Assembly: GCA_036874045.1 (NCBI GenBank)
Contig: CM072335.1
Coordinates: 18,483,501-18,547,500, forward strand
Source of the DNA: Cymodocea nodosa
Taxonomy: Eukaryota; Streptophyta; Magnoliopsida; Alismatales; Cymodoceaceae
DNA length: 64,000 bases
Reading direction: 5' to 3'
A program made the position numbers and the translations under genes. The notes below the pieces were generated by a model. It did no database searches, had not been told where the DNA came from, and saw nothing but the letters and a program-made list of their open reading frames with translations. Shown here one piece after another: positions 33,445 to 45,289 of the stretch; position 1 is the stretch's first letter, and each line of letters opens with the position of its first letter.

Positions 33445-35194
33445 CATTAGTGCATAATGTTTCTTTTAATACAATGAATAGTTTTTCACATCCTATTGCA
33501 AGCCAACATTCTTTTCCTATGGAAAGAGAACATGTACGAAATTTTGATGATATATATACAGATGATATCAATTTTGATGACATTTTTGATGATGTAGACA
33601 CTGAGTCTATGAATTTTGAAGATATTTTATCTAAAGAGGAATGTAGAGATATTTTTCCTCTTACTGTATCTCAATTAGAGATTTTTGATTTTTGTTATAG
33701 TTGCTTATACTACATCTTATACATGTGGTTATGTCTGTTACAGTATATAGTATATTTGTTGATAAATGTATATAATCAACAAACTACATAGTTACATCTA
33801 GAATATGACACTGACAATGTCTCAATTATAGAAATTTCAGAATTACAGAATGACTCTATTATGGAGACAGATATAGAACATTCTTTCATATAGAGACAGT
33901 TGTATAAAACAATTATAGAAAAAAATGTTGCTAATAGATAGACTAGTATACAAACTATTGATACTAATATACATATGTCAGTTACTGATATGTTTCATGA
34001 ATATCAAATGGAGGAAATTCAACAGATTATTGATACGACAATAACAGATATTTCAGACATTTATACTAGCTTTGATAGAAATTCCACCAGTTCTGGAAGA
34101 TCTAAAAATATAGATGTTGATGATAATATTGAAACAAGTCCCAAGTTAGAAAATCACGACAGGAAAATACCTAATTTTGAACAGAATTTAGATGACAATA
34201 CATTGTTATGGTTCAGAAATAACTCCTGTTATGAAAAATTTTAAACATATAAAACTTTTACAATTTTATATTCAAGACCAGTTAAGTTTGAAGGGATATC
34301 ACATATAAGAGAAATGTTTGAATTTCAAGGCTTGTTGACTCTGCTTCCGCAACAGCCAAGCATCTTGTTATACTAGAACTTGTAAGTTGTTTTTACTCAA
34401 ACTTAATAGTGGAAGAAGGTATTCTTATTTCACATATACAAGAATTAGATATATATTTAACTCCAAAATTACTTTATCAAGTACTTGGTCTGAAAAATGG
34501 AGTTAAATTATCAGAAAGAAAACAGGTTTATTAGTTGGGATGGGACATTAAGAGTTTAGCCAAAGATCTGACTGCCAACAATCAAATGAGATTACTAAAT
34601 GATTTAAATGGCCAAGCACATTTTATTGTAAAAATACTACATGCTTCACTCTTTCAAAGGTTTGGTCATGGTGCAAAGGTTGGCAGATGCTGTCTTTATG
34701 CTATATATGCATTAATTAACCATATATAGGTGAACTGGTATGATATTTTTGTTTCTCATATCTTAAACTTGCAGAGTAAATTATTTTATGGTGATACACT
34801 TTTGAGAATTGTGGCAAGTCAAATAGATAATACACCTTGGCCATAGAAAAGATTAAAGTCAAGATCTTTCTCTCCAAAAGAACTACAAAAATACCAGGAA
34901 GCAGATACACTTGTAATTCGACAACAACAACAACAACATGATCGGCAAACTCAGTCACAACATCAACAGCAACAGTCGACACAATTTTCAGAACAACAGC
35001 ACCATACAGATACAAATATAGGTATACATATAGATACACATACAGATTTACATATAGACATAAATACAAAATTTTTACAGCAACAATCACAAGTTTCACA
35101 GTTAGATTTAGATCAAGCAATAATTAATCAGATAAACAAAGTAAGTACAGAAATTGCAAAGCAAATTTTAGATACTTTGATAAATATTTTCTGA
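33445..35194 (+). pseudogene. Copia B third ORF, 3' part (PF20167-like)
   Basis: Continues the frame cut at 17182. The first part (to 33790) has Asp-rich repeats such as FDDIYTDDINFDDIFDD. Then come DIYTSFDRNSTSSGRS and a domain with ILYSRPVKFEG, REMFEFQGLLTLL, FYSNLIVEE, LTPKLLYQVLGLKN, LLNDLNGQAHFIVKIL, YAIYALINHI, KLFYGDTLL. The tail is Gln/His-rich (34920-35090) and ends near TGA 35192. Motif order and wording match the third ORF of the gypsy elements (24060-25878), so the two are homologous. Several stops (33791, 33893, 34242, 34373, 34727, 34844) break it. A role is unknown. Confidence 0.75.
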
Positions 35195-35537
35195 AGACAA
35201 AGAAGCTTATGATTATACAAATTATGTATTGCATGATTTATTTATTGTAATTTGTTACCAAAAATTACTTATGTAAAGCAATCACATTATGTAAACTGTT
35301 TACTGCATTTAATGATCATATACTTGTTTTTAACAATTTTTTTTGTTTCAAACAGTTTTATTTAAATAGTTTATTCTTATCCATGAAAATTATGCATGTT
35401 TAAAAATTTCTTTTTGAACAATATATACTTAGCAAATTTTTCTTCCTTACATGATTTTACTTCTTTTTAATGCCAAAAAGGGGAGAAGATAGATTATTTG
35501 ACTTATTAAGTTTTGACATCATCAAAAAGGGGGAGAT
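35195..35537 (+). other. Copia B 3' untranslated region and polypurine tract
   Basis: T-rich spacer with an AAAAAGGGGAGAAGA run near 35476 and the main purine tract AAAAAGGGGGAGAT at 35524-35537, directly followed by the LTR. Confidence 0.8.
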
Positions 35538-35921
35538 TGTTAGGAATTTTGTTTTGATGATAAAATGTTTTATTAACGTTTTTAAATAAGTCTAAATAAT
35601 ATTTTCTAAGTATAATAGTCATGTAATTAAATGTTGACAAGTTATCAAAAAGTTTTATTAAAAATTTTGGATAGTTAACTTTCGGATAGTTAGATTTTCG
35701 AATAGTTAAAGTTTTGAAATAGTTAGAATTTCGAATAGTTAAACTTTCAGATAGTTAACGTTTCAATTTAGTCAAAGAGTTATGTTGAAAACTCGTATAG
35801 TTAAGTTTCTACACGTGTGTTTTTAGTGTTTTAAGTCGTCACGTGTTTTCCATGTGCGTTTTGTAATAAAAATCAAAGAGTTAGATAACTGTTCAAGTTT
35901 TTATACATATGGATAGATAAC
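35538..35921 (+). mobile_element. Copia B 3' LTR, truncated by G2
   Basis: Starts TGTTAGGAATTTTG after the purine tract. It has GGATAGTTA and GAATAGTTA repeats and CACGTG near 35814, then is interrupted at 35922 by G2. Its remainder is not on the other side of G2. Confidence 0.85.
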
Positions 35922-37764
35922 TGTTTAGAATGAAAAAGAGCATATTATTAACGGTTAAATGATGGTTAATTACATAATATTTAGCTTATCATATGAGAAT
36001 TAAGCCATTATGTTATAATTGCACTGTTATATGCTATAATTGAAGAATCTGCTTAATTTTGGGGAATTAATGTTAATTTAGTACATTTATGAATTGTTAG
36101 TAAATTGCAGGCTGTGAAATTCTTAAGTATCCGAAAATGCATCTGAGCATCGGATAGTTAGACTTGTAACTCTCCGAAATGTTATTTTATGTTTAAACTA
36201 CTGCTGACACGTGTCGAGATCTGGTAGATTTACTTAAGTTATAACTCGTTAAGTTAGCATAATTGTACGGGTTGAGTTGCTATATTGAACACTAAGGCAA
36301 CGCGTTAGGTTAGCGTTATAAACTTAAGTTGTTATTTTTGCATGTGTTTTATAGTTAAATCAACGAAGGAAGTCCGTTGAGTTATCTGTAACTCCACGGA
36401 CTATATATTTTCTAATATGCCACTGTAGCGGTTGCAGGAACAGACAGTTGGAAGGAAAAACCACGTTTGCGCGTATCATGCAGGAATTCAATCGTGCAGG
36501 GAGAAAGAAATCATCGCCGTTGATCTGAAGGAAGGAAATCCAACCGACCATTCAAGCAGAAGCAGTTACTACTGAAGAAATATAAAAGAAAAGAAGAAAA
36601 AAAGAAGAAGGGTGTGTGATCGATGGACGGCCAGTGTATACAGAGGAGGAGCACCGAGCTTTCTACAGAAAGTATCGGCGATTCTCCGAAGTATCACACC
36701 AACCATCGTATCACCACCATAATCACCAATCATCGGAGGTCTGTGAGGATACTTGCCTGATGTCGGGTCGATTCCAAGCCAAACACAGTGCCTGACAACC
36801 AATATGAGGAGTGATCGCGTCGCGGGAAGGGAAGCCATTTTCACCAAGCGCCGACTCATATTTCAAGAGATCATAAAGCTTTTAGCCTTGGCTTCGGGTT
36901 GATGCCTGTATGCTGAAGAGGAGATCATCTTGCAATTCTGGACTCGCGATTCTATAGGGAGAGGAGACAGAATTGTAAGTGGTTTAATTTTCAGTGGTGT
37001 AATCGCGTTGCAAGTAGTGTCGGAAGTATTTACTGTCAAGTGAGATTACTTTACATTTCACCTTTCGCCCATCACATCAAAACAAAAATACCAAAAATAA
37101 TTTATCTTTGTTTGTATGTTGTATTGTTTGTGTTGTATCGTGATTAATGTTATCTGTATTAGTTTTATGATTGTTTTATGTTAGTTTTAATTTTACAGTT
37201 TTCTACAATTGGTTCGTACAAAAAACTTAAAGATTTTAATGGTGACTGTTTGAATCATTTGAATGTTAGTATTGCTTAATGATAAATCCAATGTTAACTA
37301 GCATTAAAAAGCTTAATTGATGTTATTTACAATCTATGGAATCGCCCAATGGTTGGCCGAATTCCTCTGTAAATAGTAGTATTATAAAGAAGAGATAGGC
37401 TCGTGGAGTTAACTTAAGTCCACGAGGATAGTCCGTTGAGTTAGCTATAACTCAACGAACTTAGTCCGTTGAGTTAACTGTAACTCAACGGAGTGCTTAT
37501 TGAATATAAATTTGAATTATTCACAATCAAACATTTCTTAAATTCGTCAGCAATTCCCTGTGGGATCGACCTGTACTTGCACACTGATACAATAGACACT
37601 GTGCACTTGCAGTTAAAGTACAAATTGGAATTAATATCTAAATTGTATTAAAAGTTGTTTGTTTACTTTTAAAAGAAAGAATAGGCATAGAGATAAATTA
37701 ACTAAGTAAAAATAGAAGTAACAAATCCAAGTTTTTCTAGTGTAGTGCTGGGAAAACCCAAACA
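35922..37764 (+). mobile_element. G2 5' LTR
   Basis: Begins TGTTTAGAATG and ends CCCAAACA. Relative to G1 it lacks much of the U3 hairpin array. In its place at about 36236-36340 it has a stretch like the copia M LTR. TATA box at 36581, GTAAGT at 36975, antisense open frame 36859-36569. A cluster of perfect 12-bp hairpins lies at 37405-37495. Confidence 0.9.
37405..37495 (+). repeat. Perfect hairpins in G2 5' LTR
   Basis: Arm TCCGTTGAGTTA at 37465-37476, loop ACTG, exact reverse-complement arm at 37481-37492. A second pair (GTCCGTTGAGTTA then TAACTCAACGAAC) lies just upstream. The right LTR repeats it at 48619-48646. Confidence 0.88.
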
Positions 37765-37771
37765 AGTTTTT

Positions 37772-37789
37772 TGGCGCCGTTGCCGGGGA
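37772..37789 (+). other. G2 primer binding site
   Basis: TGGCGCCGTTGCCGGGGA, 7 bp after the LTR, the unmutated Athila-type site. Confidence 0.9.
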
Positions 37790-37878
37790 ATTGAATTGAA
37801 TTGAATTAATATAAGCAACTATTAGAGCTGTTTCGTTTTAATAGCCAGAGTTGTGTGTTTTCTTCTGTAATTGAGAAT

Positions 37879-40800
37879 ATGGCATATGCTTATGCTCAAA
37901 GATTTCTGAAACAGTTAATTAGCATATGTGAATTCTGCAATTCTAAAGGACACGACATTTCTGATTGTTTGAAATTGAGACATTTAAAGATTGATAGATC
38001 CCATGAACAACAAATGAATTATCCTCAATATAGAATCCTATAGCCGAGTATGAGAATCCTATAGTTTACCCAACTAATGGTCAATATAGAATGTGTAATA
38101 TGATGAGAGACACTGAAGTTTGGGATAGCTATGACAGATTGGAGCATAGTATAGAGCAAAATCTGGACAAACTGGAATACTTTGTGTGTCAACAACAAGA
38201 AGTCAACCGGTTAAACTATAAGGAGGCGTATTCAGAACCTAAACAGGATATAATTTACGAAACTGAAAAAGCCATAAAGAAAATTGATCAAAAATTGAAT
38301 GCAATGAAATTAGATGATCTGGAAACAAAATTAAAAGCATTAGACAAAAATGCAATGAAAATACAAGTTTTGCAATAGGACAATGAAAATTATAATGTTA
38401 TAAACCTGCACAACTTGCAAAATATACAGCAAACAGAAAACACTAATGTAAGAGAATTTAAAGAATGCACTTTAAAACTAAAAACAATTGAAGATCATAA
38501 TCACAAAAATGATATACAAAAACATCATGAAAGTAACGAAAATCTGGAAGATGTATGTGTAACATTAAGATCTGGAATTGATATACCACCAAGAACTCAA
38601 AATGAAAATGATATGAAGGTGGACAAGAGTAAAAATCAAAATGATAATGAAAATGTAATAGCTGAAAATCTAGAAATCACTAAAGAACAATCTGAATCTG
38701 CAATTGAAGCTAAAAATGATCAAACAAATCAACTGAAAGAAAAAGAGTCTTTGAAATCAAAATCTTTAGCACCCTATCCTGAAAGATTACAACAAACAAT
38801 TTCTGAAAAACAAGAAAAAATCAGAGAAATTTTTGAAAAAGTACAAGTTAACATTCCTTTGTTAGATCTATTGTAGAATATGCCACCTTGTGCTAAATTT
38901 CTGAAGGATTGGTGTACTAAGAAAATAGAGCGAAAAGTTCTTAGAAAAGTCTTTTTAGCTGAGCAAAGTAGTTCCCTATTTCTGCCACAAATTCCTAAAA
39001 AGTTATCTGATCCTAGAATCCTTGTTATATCATGCACCATAGGAAATACCATTCTAGAAAGAACCTTAATAGACTTAGGTGCAGGTATAAATGTTATGCC
39101 AAGTGATATATTTGCATCCTTAGGATTAGAAGGCTTAACTCCTACTAGTACGGTTATTCAATTAGCTGATAGAAGTATAAGATACCCTAGAGGAAAAATA
39201 GAGGATGTCTTAATTAAAATCAAGAATTTTATATATCCTATTGATATTGTAATTTTGGATTCTTAACAAATTAAGCATAAAAATAGTGATACATCTTTAA
39301 TTTTGGGAAGGCCATTTTTAGCAACATCAGGGGCTGTTATAAATTGTAAAACTGGAGTAATGAAGTTAGTATATGGTAATGAGGGTACTCAATTAAATAT
39401 TTTCAAACAAGAAAGGTTTGAGGAGTTAGAAATGTCCTTACATACCATAGACTTTTTAGAGGATGAAGGAGATATGTTAGATGATGTGATTCAAGAAGAA
39501 TTAAATAGGCAAATCAATTCTGAAACTTTAGAAGAAAGTGAAAGCATAAATATAGAAGGAGATCAGGAAGAAATTAATTTAAAAAATGATGATGTTCAAT
39601 TAGGAGCTCTAGCTTCTGATGGGCAGTATTTAGAATTAAAACCTTTACCTCCTGAATTAACCTATATATTTCTGGAAGATAAACGGACCTGTCCAATCAT
39701 TATTACTTCAGATTTAAAAGAGGATCAAATGGCTAAATTAAAAGATGTAGTAAAAAGTTATAAAGAAGCAATAGGATGGACTATGACTGATATAAAAGGG
39801 TTAAGTTCAGCTTTATGCTGTCACCACATATATTTAAAAGAGAATGCTAAAGAGAATGCTAAACCTGTTAGAATTCCTGAGAGGAGATTAAATCAAAACC
39901 TTAAAGAAGTAGTCAGGAAGGAAATAGTTAAATGGTTAGATAATGATATAATTTATCTGATTTCTGATAGCTCATGGGTTAGTCCAATCCATGTAGTTTC
40001 GAAGAAATCAGGATTAACAGTTATTAGGAATGAAAGTCAAGACTTGATACCTACTAGAATTCAATCAGGCTGGAGAGTATGTATAGACTATAGAAAGCTG
40101 AATGCTGTGACTAGGAAAGATCATTTTCCCTTACCTTTTATAGATCAAATGCTGGAAAGATTAGTAGGGCAATAATATTTTTGTTTCCTAGATGGGTATT
40201 CAGGGTATAATCAAATTCCAGTAGCATTAGAGGATCAAGAGAAAACAACTTTCACCTGTCCTAATGGAACTTATGCTTTTAAAAGAATGTCATTCGGATT
40301 ATGCAATGCGTTAGCTACCTTTCAAAGGTGTGTGTAGGGCATATTTACTAGAATGACTGAAGAATTTTTAGAAATATTTATGGATGATTTTATTGTATAT
40401 GGCAACTCATATGAAGTGTGTTTAAGCATTTTAGACCAAATATTAAAATGCTGTGTGGAAAAAAATCTGGTTTTAAATTGGGAAAAATGTCACTTCATGG
40501 TTAAACAAGGAATAGTCTTAGGGCATGTTGTTTCTAAAAAAGGGTTGGAAGTAGATAAAGCTAAAATAGAAGTAATTTCTAATCTACTAGAACCTAAATC
40601 AGTAAAAGATATTAGATCATTTCTAAGACATGCTGGTTTTTATAGAAGATTTATTAAAGACTTTAGCAAGATAGCTAGACCTTTAACTAATCTATTAAAA
40701 GATGTTCCATTTAACTTTGATAAAAATTGCAAGGAAGCATTTTTCAGACTTAAGAGTAGCTTAATTTGAACTCCTATAATTCAAGCACCTAATTGGAATC

Positions 40801-42545
40801 ATCCATTTGAATTAATGTGCGATGCTTCTGATTTTGCTATAGGAGCAGTGTTAGGACAGAAGATAGAAAAATCTCCTAGAGTAATTCATTATGCAAGCAA
40901 AACCTTAAATGATGCTCAAGTTAGTTACACAACTACTGAAAAAGAATTATTAGCTGTTGTGTTTGCTTTAGAAAAGTTTAGATCATATCTGATTGGAGCT
41001 AAAGTAATAGTATACACGGATCATTCAGCTCTAAAACATCTAATAAAGAAAAAAGAAACTAAACCTAGATTGATCCGATGGATATTATTATTGCAAGAAT
41101 TTGATTTAGAAATTAAAGATAAAAAAGGTTGTGAGAATGTAGTAGCAGATCATTTATCAAGATTACAAATAGAAAAATCAAATATTGAAATTAAGGATAA
41201 TTTTCTTGATGAACAATTAATGACCATCAACACAATGCCTTGGTATGTAGACATAGTTAATTACTTAGTTACTGGTTTAACACCTAAGGATTGGAATAGA
41301 CAAGATAAGAAATTGTTTTTCTCAAGAGTAAAATATTACTATTGGGAAGATCCTTACTTATTTAAGAAATGTCCTGAACTGGTTTTAAGGAGGTGTGTTC
41401 CAGAAACTGAATATTCGAGCATATTGTCTTTCTGTCATGACCAAGCTTGTGGAGGACATTTTGGTTCAGGGAAAACTACTGCAAAAATTCTGCAATGTGG
41501 GTTTTATTGGCCAACACTATTCAAAGATGCTCATAAATATTGCTTAAGTTGTTTAAGATGTCAACAAATAGGACGAATATCAAAGAGGAATATGATGCCT
41601 CTTAATCCTATTGTTGAGGTTGAAATCTTTTATGTGTGGGGAATAGATTTTATGGGTCCATTTTCTATGTCTAATCAATTTAATTACATATTGTTGGGGG
41701 TGGATTATGTATCTAAATGGATAGAAGCTATTCCTACAAAAACTAATGATAACAAAGTGGTAATACAATTTATAAGAACAAATATATTTGCTAGATTTGG
41801 AATACCTAAAGCTATTATCAGTGATAGAGGAACTCATTTCTATAATAGAAGTTTTGAAGCCTTAATGAAGAAATATGGAGTAAACCACAAAATTGCAACA
41901 TCATCATATCATCCGCAAACAAGTGGACAAGTAGAAAGTGCAAACAAACAAATTAAATTAATCTTGGAAAAAGTAGTAAATCTTACTAGAACAGATTGGG
42001 CTAATAGATTGATAGATGCACTTTTGGCTTATAGAACTGCTTATAAAATGAGCTTAGGTATGTCACCTTTTAGGCTAGTATATGGAAAAAGTTGTCATTT
42101 ACCTGTTGAAATAGAACATAAAGCTTATTGGGCATTAACAACTCTGAACACTAATTTAAATCAAGCTACTGAAAATAGGAAAATGCAACTAATTGAATTA
42201 GAAGAATTTAGAAATGAAGCTTATTCGAAGACTGTAAGAGAAAAAGAGAAAATTAAATTCTGGCATGATAGAAAAATTATTCCTAAAAGCTTTGAAATAG
42301 GACAAGAAGTATATCTTTATATGGCTAGACTCCATAACCATCTAGGAAAATTAAGATCTAGATGGGGAGGACCTTACATAGTTCGAAATGTTTATCGTTA
42401 TGGAGCTATTGAAATTGAAAATCCTAAAAATCAGAATATATTTAAAGTAAATGGACAAAGACTTAAACCTATTCTGAAAACACCAAAAAGCTCCTTTGGA
42501 ATTATAGAAGAAGTCAGAGTAGAGGACTACTCGAGCTTTACTTAG
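37879..42545 (+). pseudogene. G2 pol polyprotein, nearly complete
   Basis: MAYAYAQRFLK at 37879, then knuckle CEFCNSKGHDISDC (37927-37968). A charged linker leads to protease at 38880-39300 with LIDLGAGINVMPSDIF and LADRSIRYPRGKIEDVLIKI. RT has YRKLNAVTRKDHFPLPF and FMDDF near 40378. The C-terminal frame 40815-42545 (576 residues) is fully open: RNase [15 protein letters not shown] and ADHLSRL near residue 110; HHCC finger at about 207-247; integrase WGIDFMGPF at about 275, SDRGTHF at about 335 and GQVESANK at about 371, supplying D, D and E; no chromodomain. Stops at 38041, 38376, 38874, 39264, 40173, 40336 and 40767 interrupt the upstream parts. It is the best-preserved pol in the window. 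Confidence 0.93.
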
Positions 42546-42639
42546 TAAGAAATCAGTTTTTATGTTTATATATATATGTTTATTTTGAATAAAAAAAAAA
42601 AAAAACATTAAAAAAAAATATATATAAAACGTAAAAATA

Positions 42640-43040
42640 GTTGCGGTTCAACTGACTAGATCCATCGATATGACCGGAAAATTAAAAAAATATTTAGGTC
42701 TGACCGAAGCGTAGCATCGGTTTGACCGGAAAATTAAAAAATATTTAGGTCTGACCGAAGCGTAGTATCGGTTAAACCGGAAAAAATAATTGTATATTAA
42801 TTTTCAGAAAAAAATATTGGTTTTATCGAAACATAGTATCGGTTCAACTGAAAGAAAAATAAAAAAATAAAAAATATTTAGGTCTGACTGAAGCATAGTA
42901 TCGGTTAAATTGGAAAAAAAATTGTATATTAATTTTCAGAAAAAAATATTGGTTTTACCGAAACATAGTATCGGTTCAACCGAAAGAAAAATAAAAAATA
43001 TTTAGGTCTGACCGAAGCATAGTATCGGTTAAACCTGTAA
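42640..43040 (+). repeat. CCGAAGCATAGTATCGG minisatellite, G2
   Basis: Six or seven units alternating two forms, one with GGTCTGACCGAAGC and one with GGTTTTACCGAAACA, each followed by ATAGTATCGGTT. It is expanded relative to G1 and G3. Unit cores are short inverted repeats. Confidence 0.85.
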
Positions 43041-43094
43041 AAAAATAGAGAAACTATTCTTTGTAATATTTTTATTATTATATTTGCTTGTACG

Positions 43095-43899
43095 AGGAGT
43101 CCGTTGAGTCTTAAGTTAGTCAACGAGCTTATTCCGTTGAGTTAAATGTAACTCAACGAAGTACTGTAGCTAAGACCTAAAATTAGGAAAACTCCAGAAG
43201 GAAGTAGATGAATTTAGGCATAGAGATTAAATTGTATTGTTCGTCTACTTGTGTAAAATTGTATGAAATTGTATGGTGTACTTGTAATGTAATTGATTCA
43301 TATTAATGAATATAATTTTTCAGATGCAATTTTCATACGTATTTGGATGTGAAATGAATGGAATTTATTGAATATTATGTAATTTGTGGAACTTTATGAA
43401 TATGTAACAGATTTACAATTTGCTAAATGACAGGATAACTACTTAAAAATTTTTGCATGTTATAAGGTAAAATGTAAATTATGCATAACATAAAATGACC
43501 TACAAGTTAAATCTTTATATAATGTTCAGATTTAAATATATTTTAATCAAAATGATGCATTAATGACATAGATTTAACTTTATTACAGTTAGCAGAATGA
43601 CAAAGAAAAAAAAAATAGAATAGAAAACTTACAAGAGTGAAACTTAGAAGTTGCTAGTGTCAACTCAACGAAGTAAGTCTGTTGAGTTAACCGTAACTCC
43701 ACGAGCTCAGTAATATAATATAAGGTCACTCCGTTGAGTTATTTGTAACTCAACGAAGTTAGTCCATGGAGTTAGCAACAATAACCGACTATGTTCTGTT
43801 GAGTAATCTATAACTCAATGAGGTTAGTTTGTGGATTAAGTAGAACGGTTATTCTTTTAACCACAAACGAAACTTCGTCGGTTTAGCGGTTACCAAAAT
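43095..43899 (+). other. G2 spacer with third-ORF scar and hairpins
   Basis: Hairpins with CCGTTGAGT arms lie at 43095-43160. The sequence then jumps near 43175 to the last codons of the third ORF (AAACTCCAGAAGG at 43191) and continues like 25870 onward in G1. The hairpin cluster before the exon is at 43660-43870. The junction has filler bases and no GT/AG, so it is a deletion and not a splice. Confidence 0.7.
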
Positions 43900-44121
43900 T
43901 TGAAATTAGTAGTGGTACACGTACCCATAAACACAGGAACCACGATGCACGTTGCAAGACACGTTCTTGCAACGAGATTTATTCACTTTATGGATGCGCA
44001 GTATATATATGAAACAGAATGTTATTTACGAGTACCAGCACTTTTAAAAGAAAGGAGAAAGCGTTGGAGGAACTGGAAGAAGCAGCTGATTCAACCTTCA
44101 TCCGACAACAAATATTTATAG
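43900..44121 (+). pseudogene. G2 small leader ORF, frameshifted
   Basis: Homologous to 26547-26786 in G1 for about 45 codons, then shifts frame and stops at 44119, just before the F-box ATG at 44123. Confidence 0.4.
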
Positions 44122-44122
44122 A

Positions 44123-45289
44123 ATGGAAAGCTTCAGACTGAATCGACAAATGGAATTGATGCAATTACCGTTGGATGCACAAAGGGAAATACTAAGTAAC
44201 TTGTCAACTAAAGATCTATGCAAGCTGTGTTGTGTATCAAAGGAAATTAAAGACTATATTGAAGAAAAATATTTTCAAGGACTACAAGCTGCAAAAATGA
44301 CTAAGATTAGAGATGGATTCATATGGAGGTCATTTAATCGTAGTTCAAATACCCATGAATATCTGGCTATGGAAGAAACTACTAGAATTCCACCTAATGC
44401 ATTAGAAGGAATGAGTCATATTATGGGGATAGATGAAAGATTAATCATATACAAGACGAGACCAAGGTATGCAAGTTTATCATTACCTGATATTTTGATA
44501 AGAAATCCTATAACAGGAGAAGAATGGAATATAGGAAGACCTAATATATTTGAAGCACCAACTGTAAATTGTGGGTCAGCTTTAATATTTTCTGATAAAA
44601 ATTCTGCAATTCCTGAAAAATTATATTATTGGAGACCTACAGGAAATTGGGGTGAAGATTTACGCTTAAGTGTGTATAATTTTCTGAACAGATCTTGGAA
44701 TGAAAACATTATGATATATCTAGGACAGAAATCATTAATTAACCAAACACATGTCATACTTGATGGATATATCTATTTAGTCACGGAGATATCATTAGCA
44801 TATGGATCTAATTTATACATAGTGAGCATAGACAGTTATGATGATTATATAGAAATTTTACCTATACCGAGTGAAATAGCTAAACCACCATCTACAGAAT
44901 TTAGTGAAATTCAAATAGGAATGTGATATAATGAAGAAGATGATCCTACTTTATGTCTGATAAGATGGTGGGATGAACTGGTGAAATTTCAAATATGGAT
45001 TATGGAAGACATGAATGAATGGAAGTGGGAAGAAGAGTATATTGAAATAGATGTAGAAATAGAAACTACTACATTACCCTGGAACCAAAAAGGATCCCTT
45101 TCTGCATTACATATCATTAATGGTAATACACTCGTATTTGGAATTTATAATATATTGTATGTTTACAAATTAAAAAGGAACAAGAACTGCATTAAAACAG
45201 AATTAATAGCAAGAAGAACTATGCCTAAAAAGTTTGCTTGGACTGATACATTTATTCCATTTGTTTCTACTTTTCAATCATGTTCTTAA
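44123..45289 (+). pseudogene. G2 F-box ORF, intronless, one nonsense codon
   Basis: One uninterrupted stretch starting MESFRLNRQMELMQL. The first six codons are exon 1 of G1 and G3 fused seamlessly to exon 2, which proves the exon order and the reading frame. F-box LPLDAQREILSNLSTKDL, then the same F-box-associated text as G1. A TGA at 44924-44926 replaces the TGG of G1 (GMWYNEED). The rest (to TAA 45287-45289) stays open. The spliced structure means the encoded mRNA needs no intron removal. Confidence 0.85.

Noticed and set aside
34716-35120. Minus-strand 134-codon hydrophobic frame
   Set aside because: Complement of the Gln/His/Thr-rich tail of the copia B third ORF.
43160-43200. Loss of the third ORF in G2 as a second splicing event
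   Set aside because: The borders lack a GT donor and the junction contains filler bases (CCTAAAATTAG), so it is a deletion.
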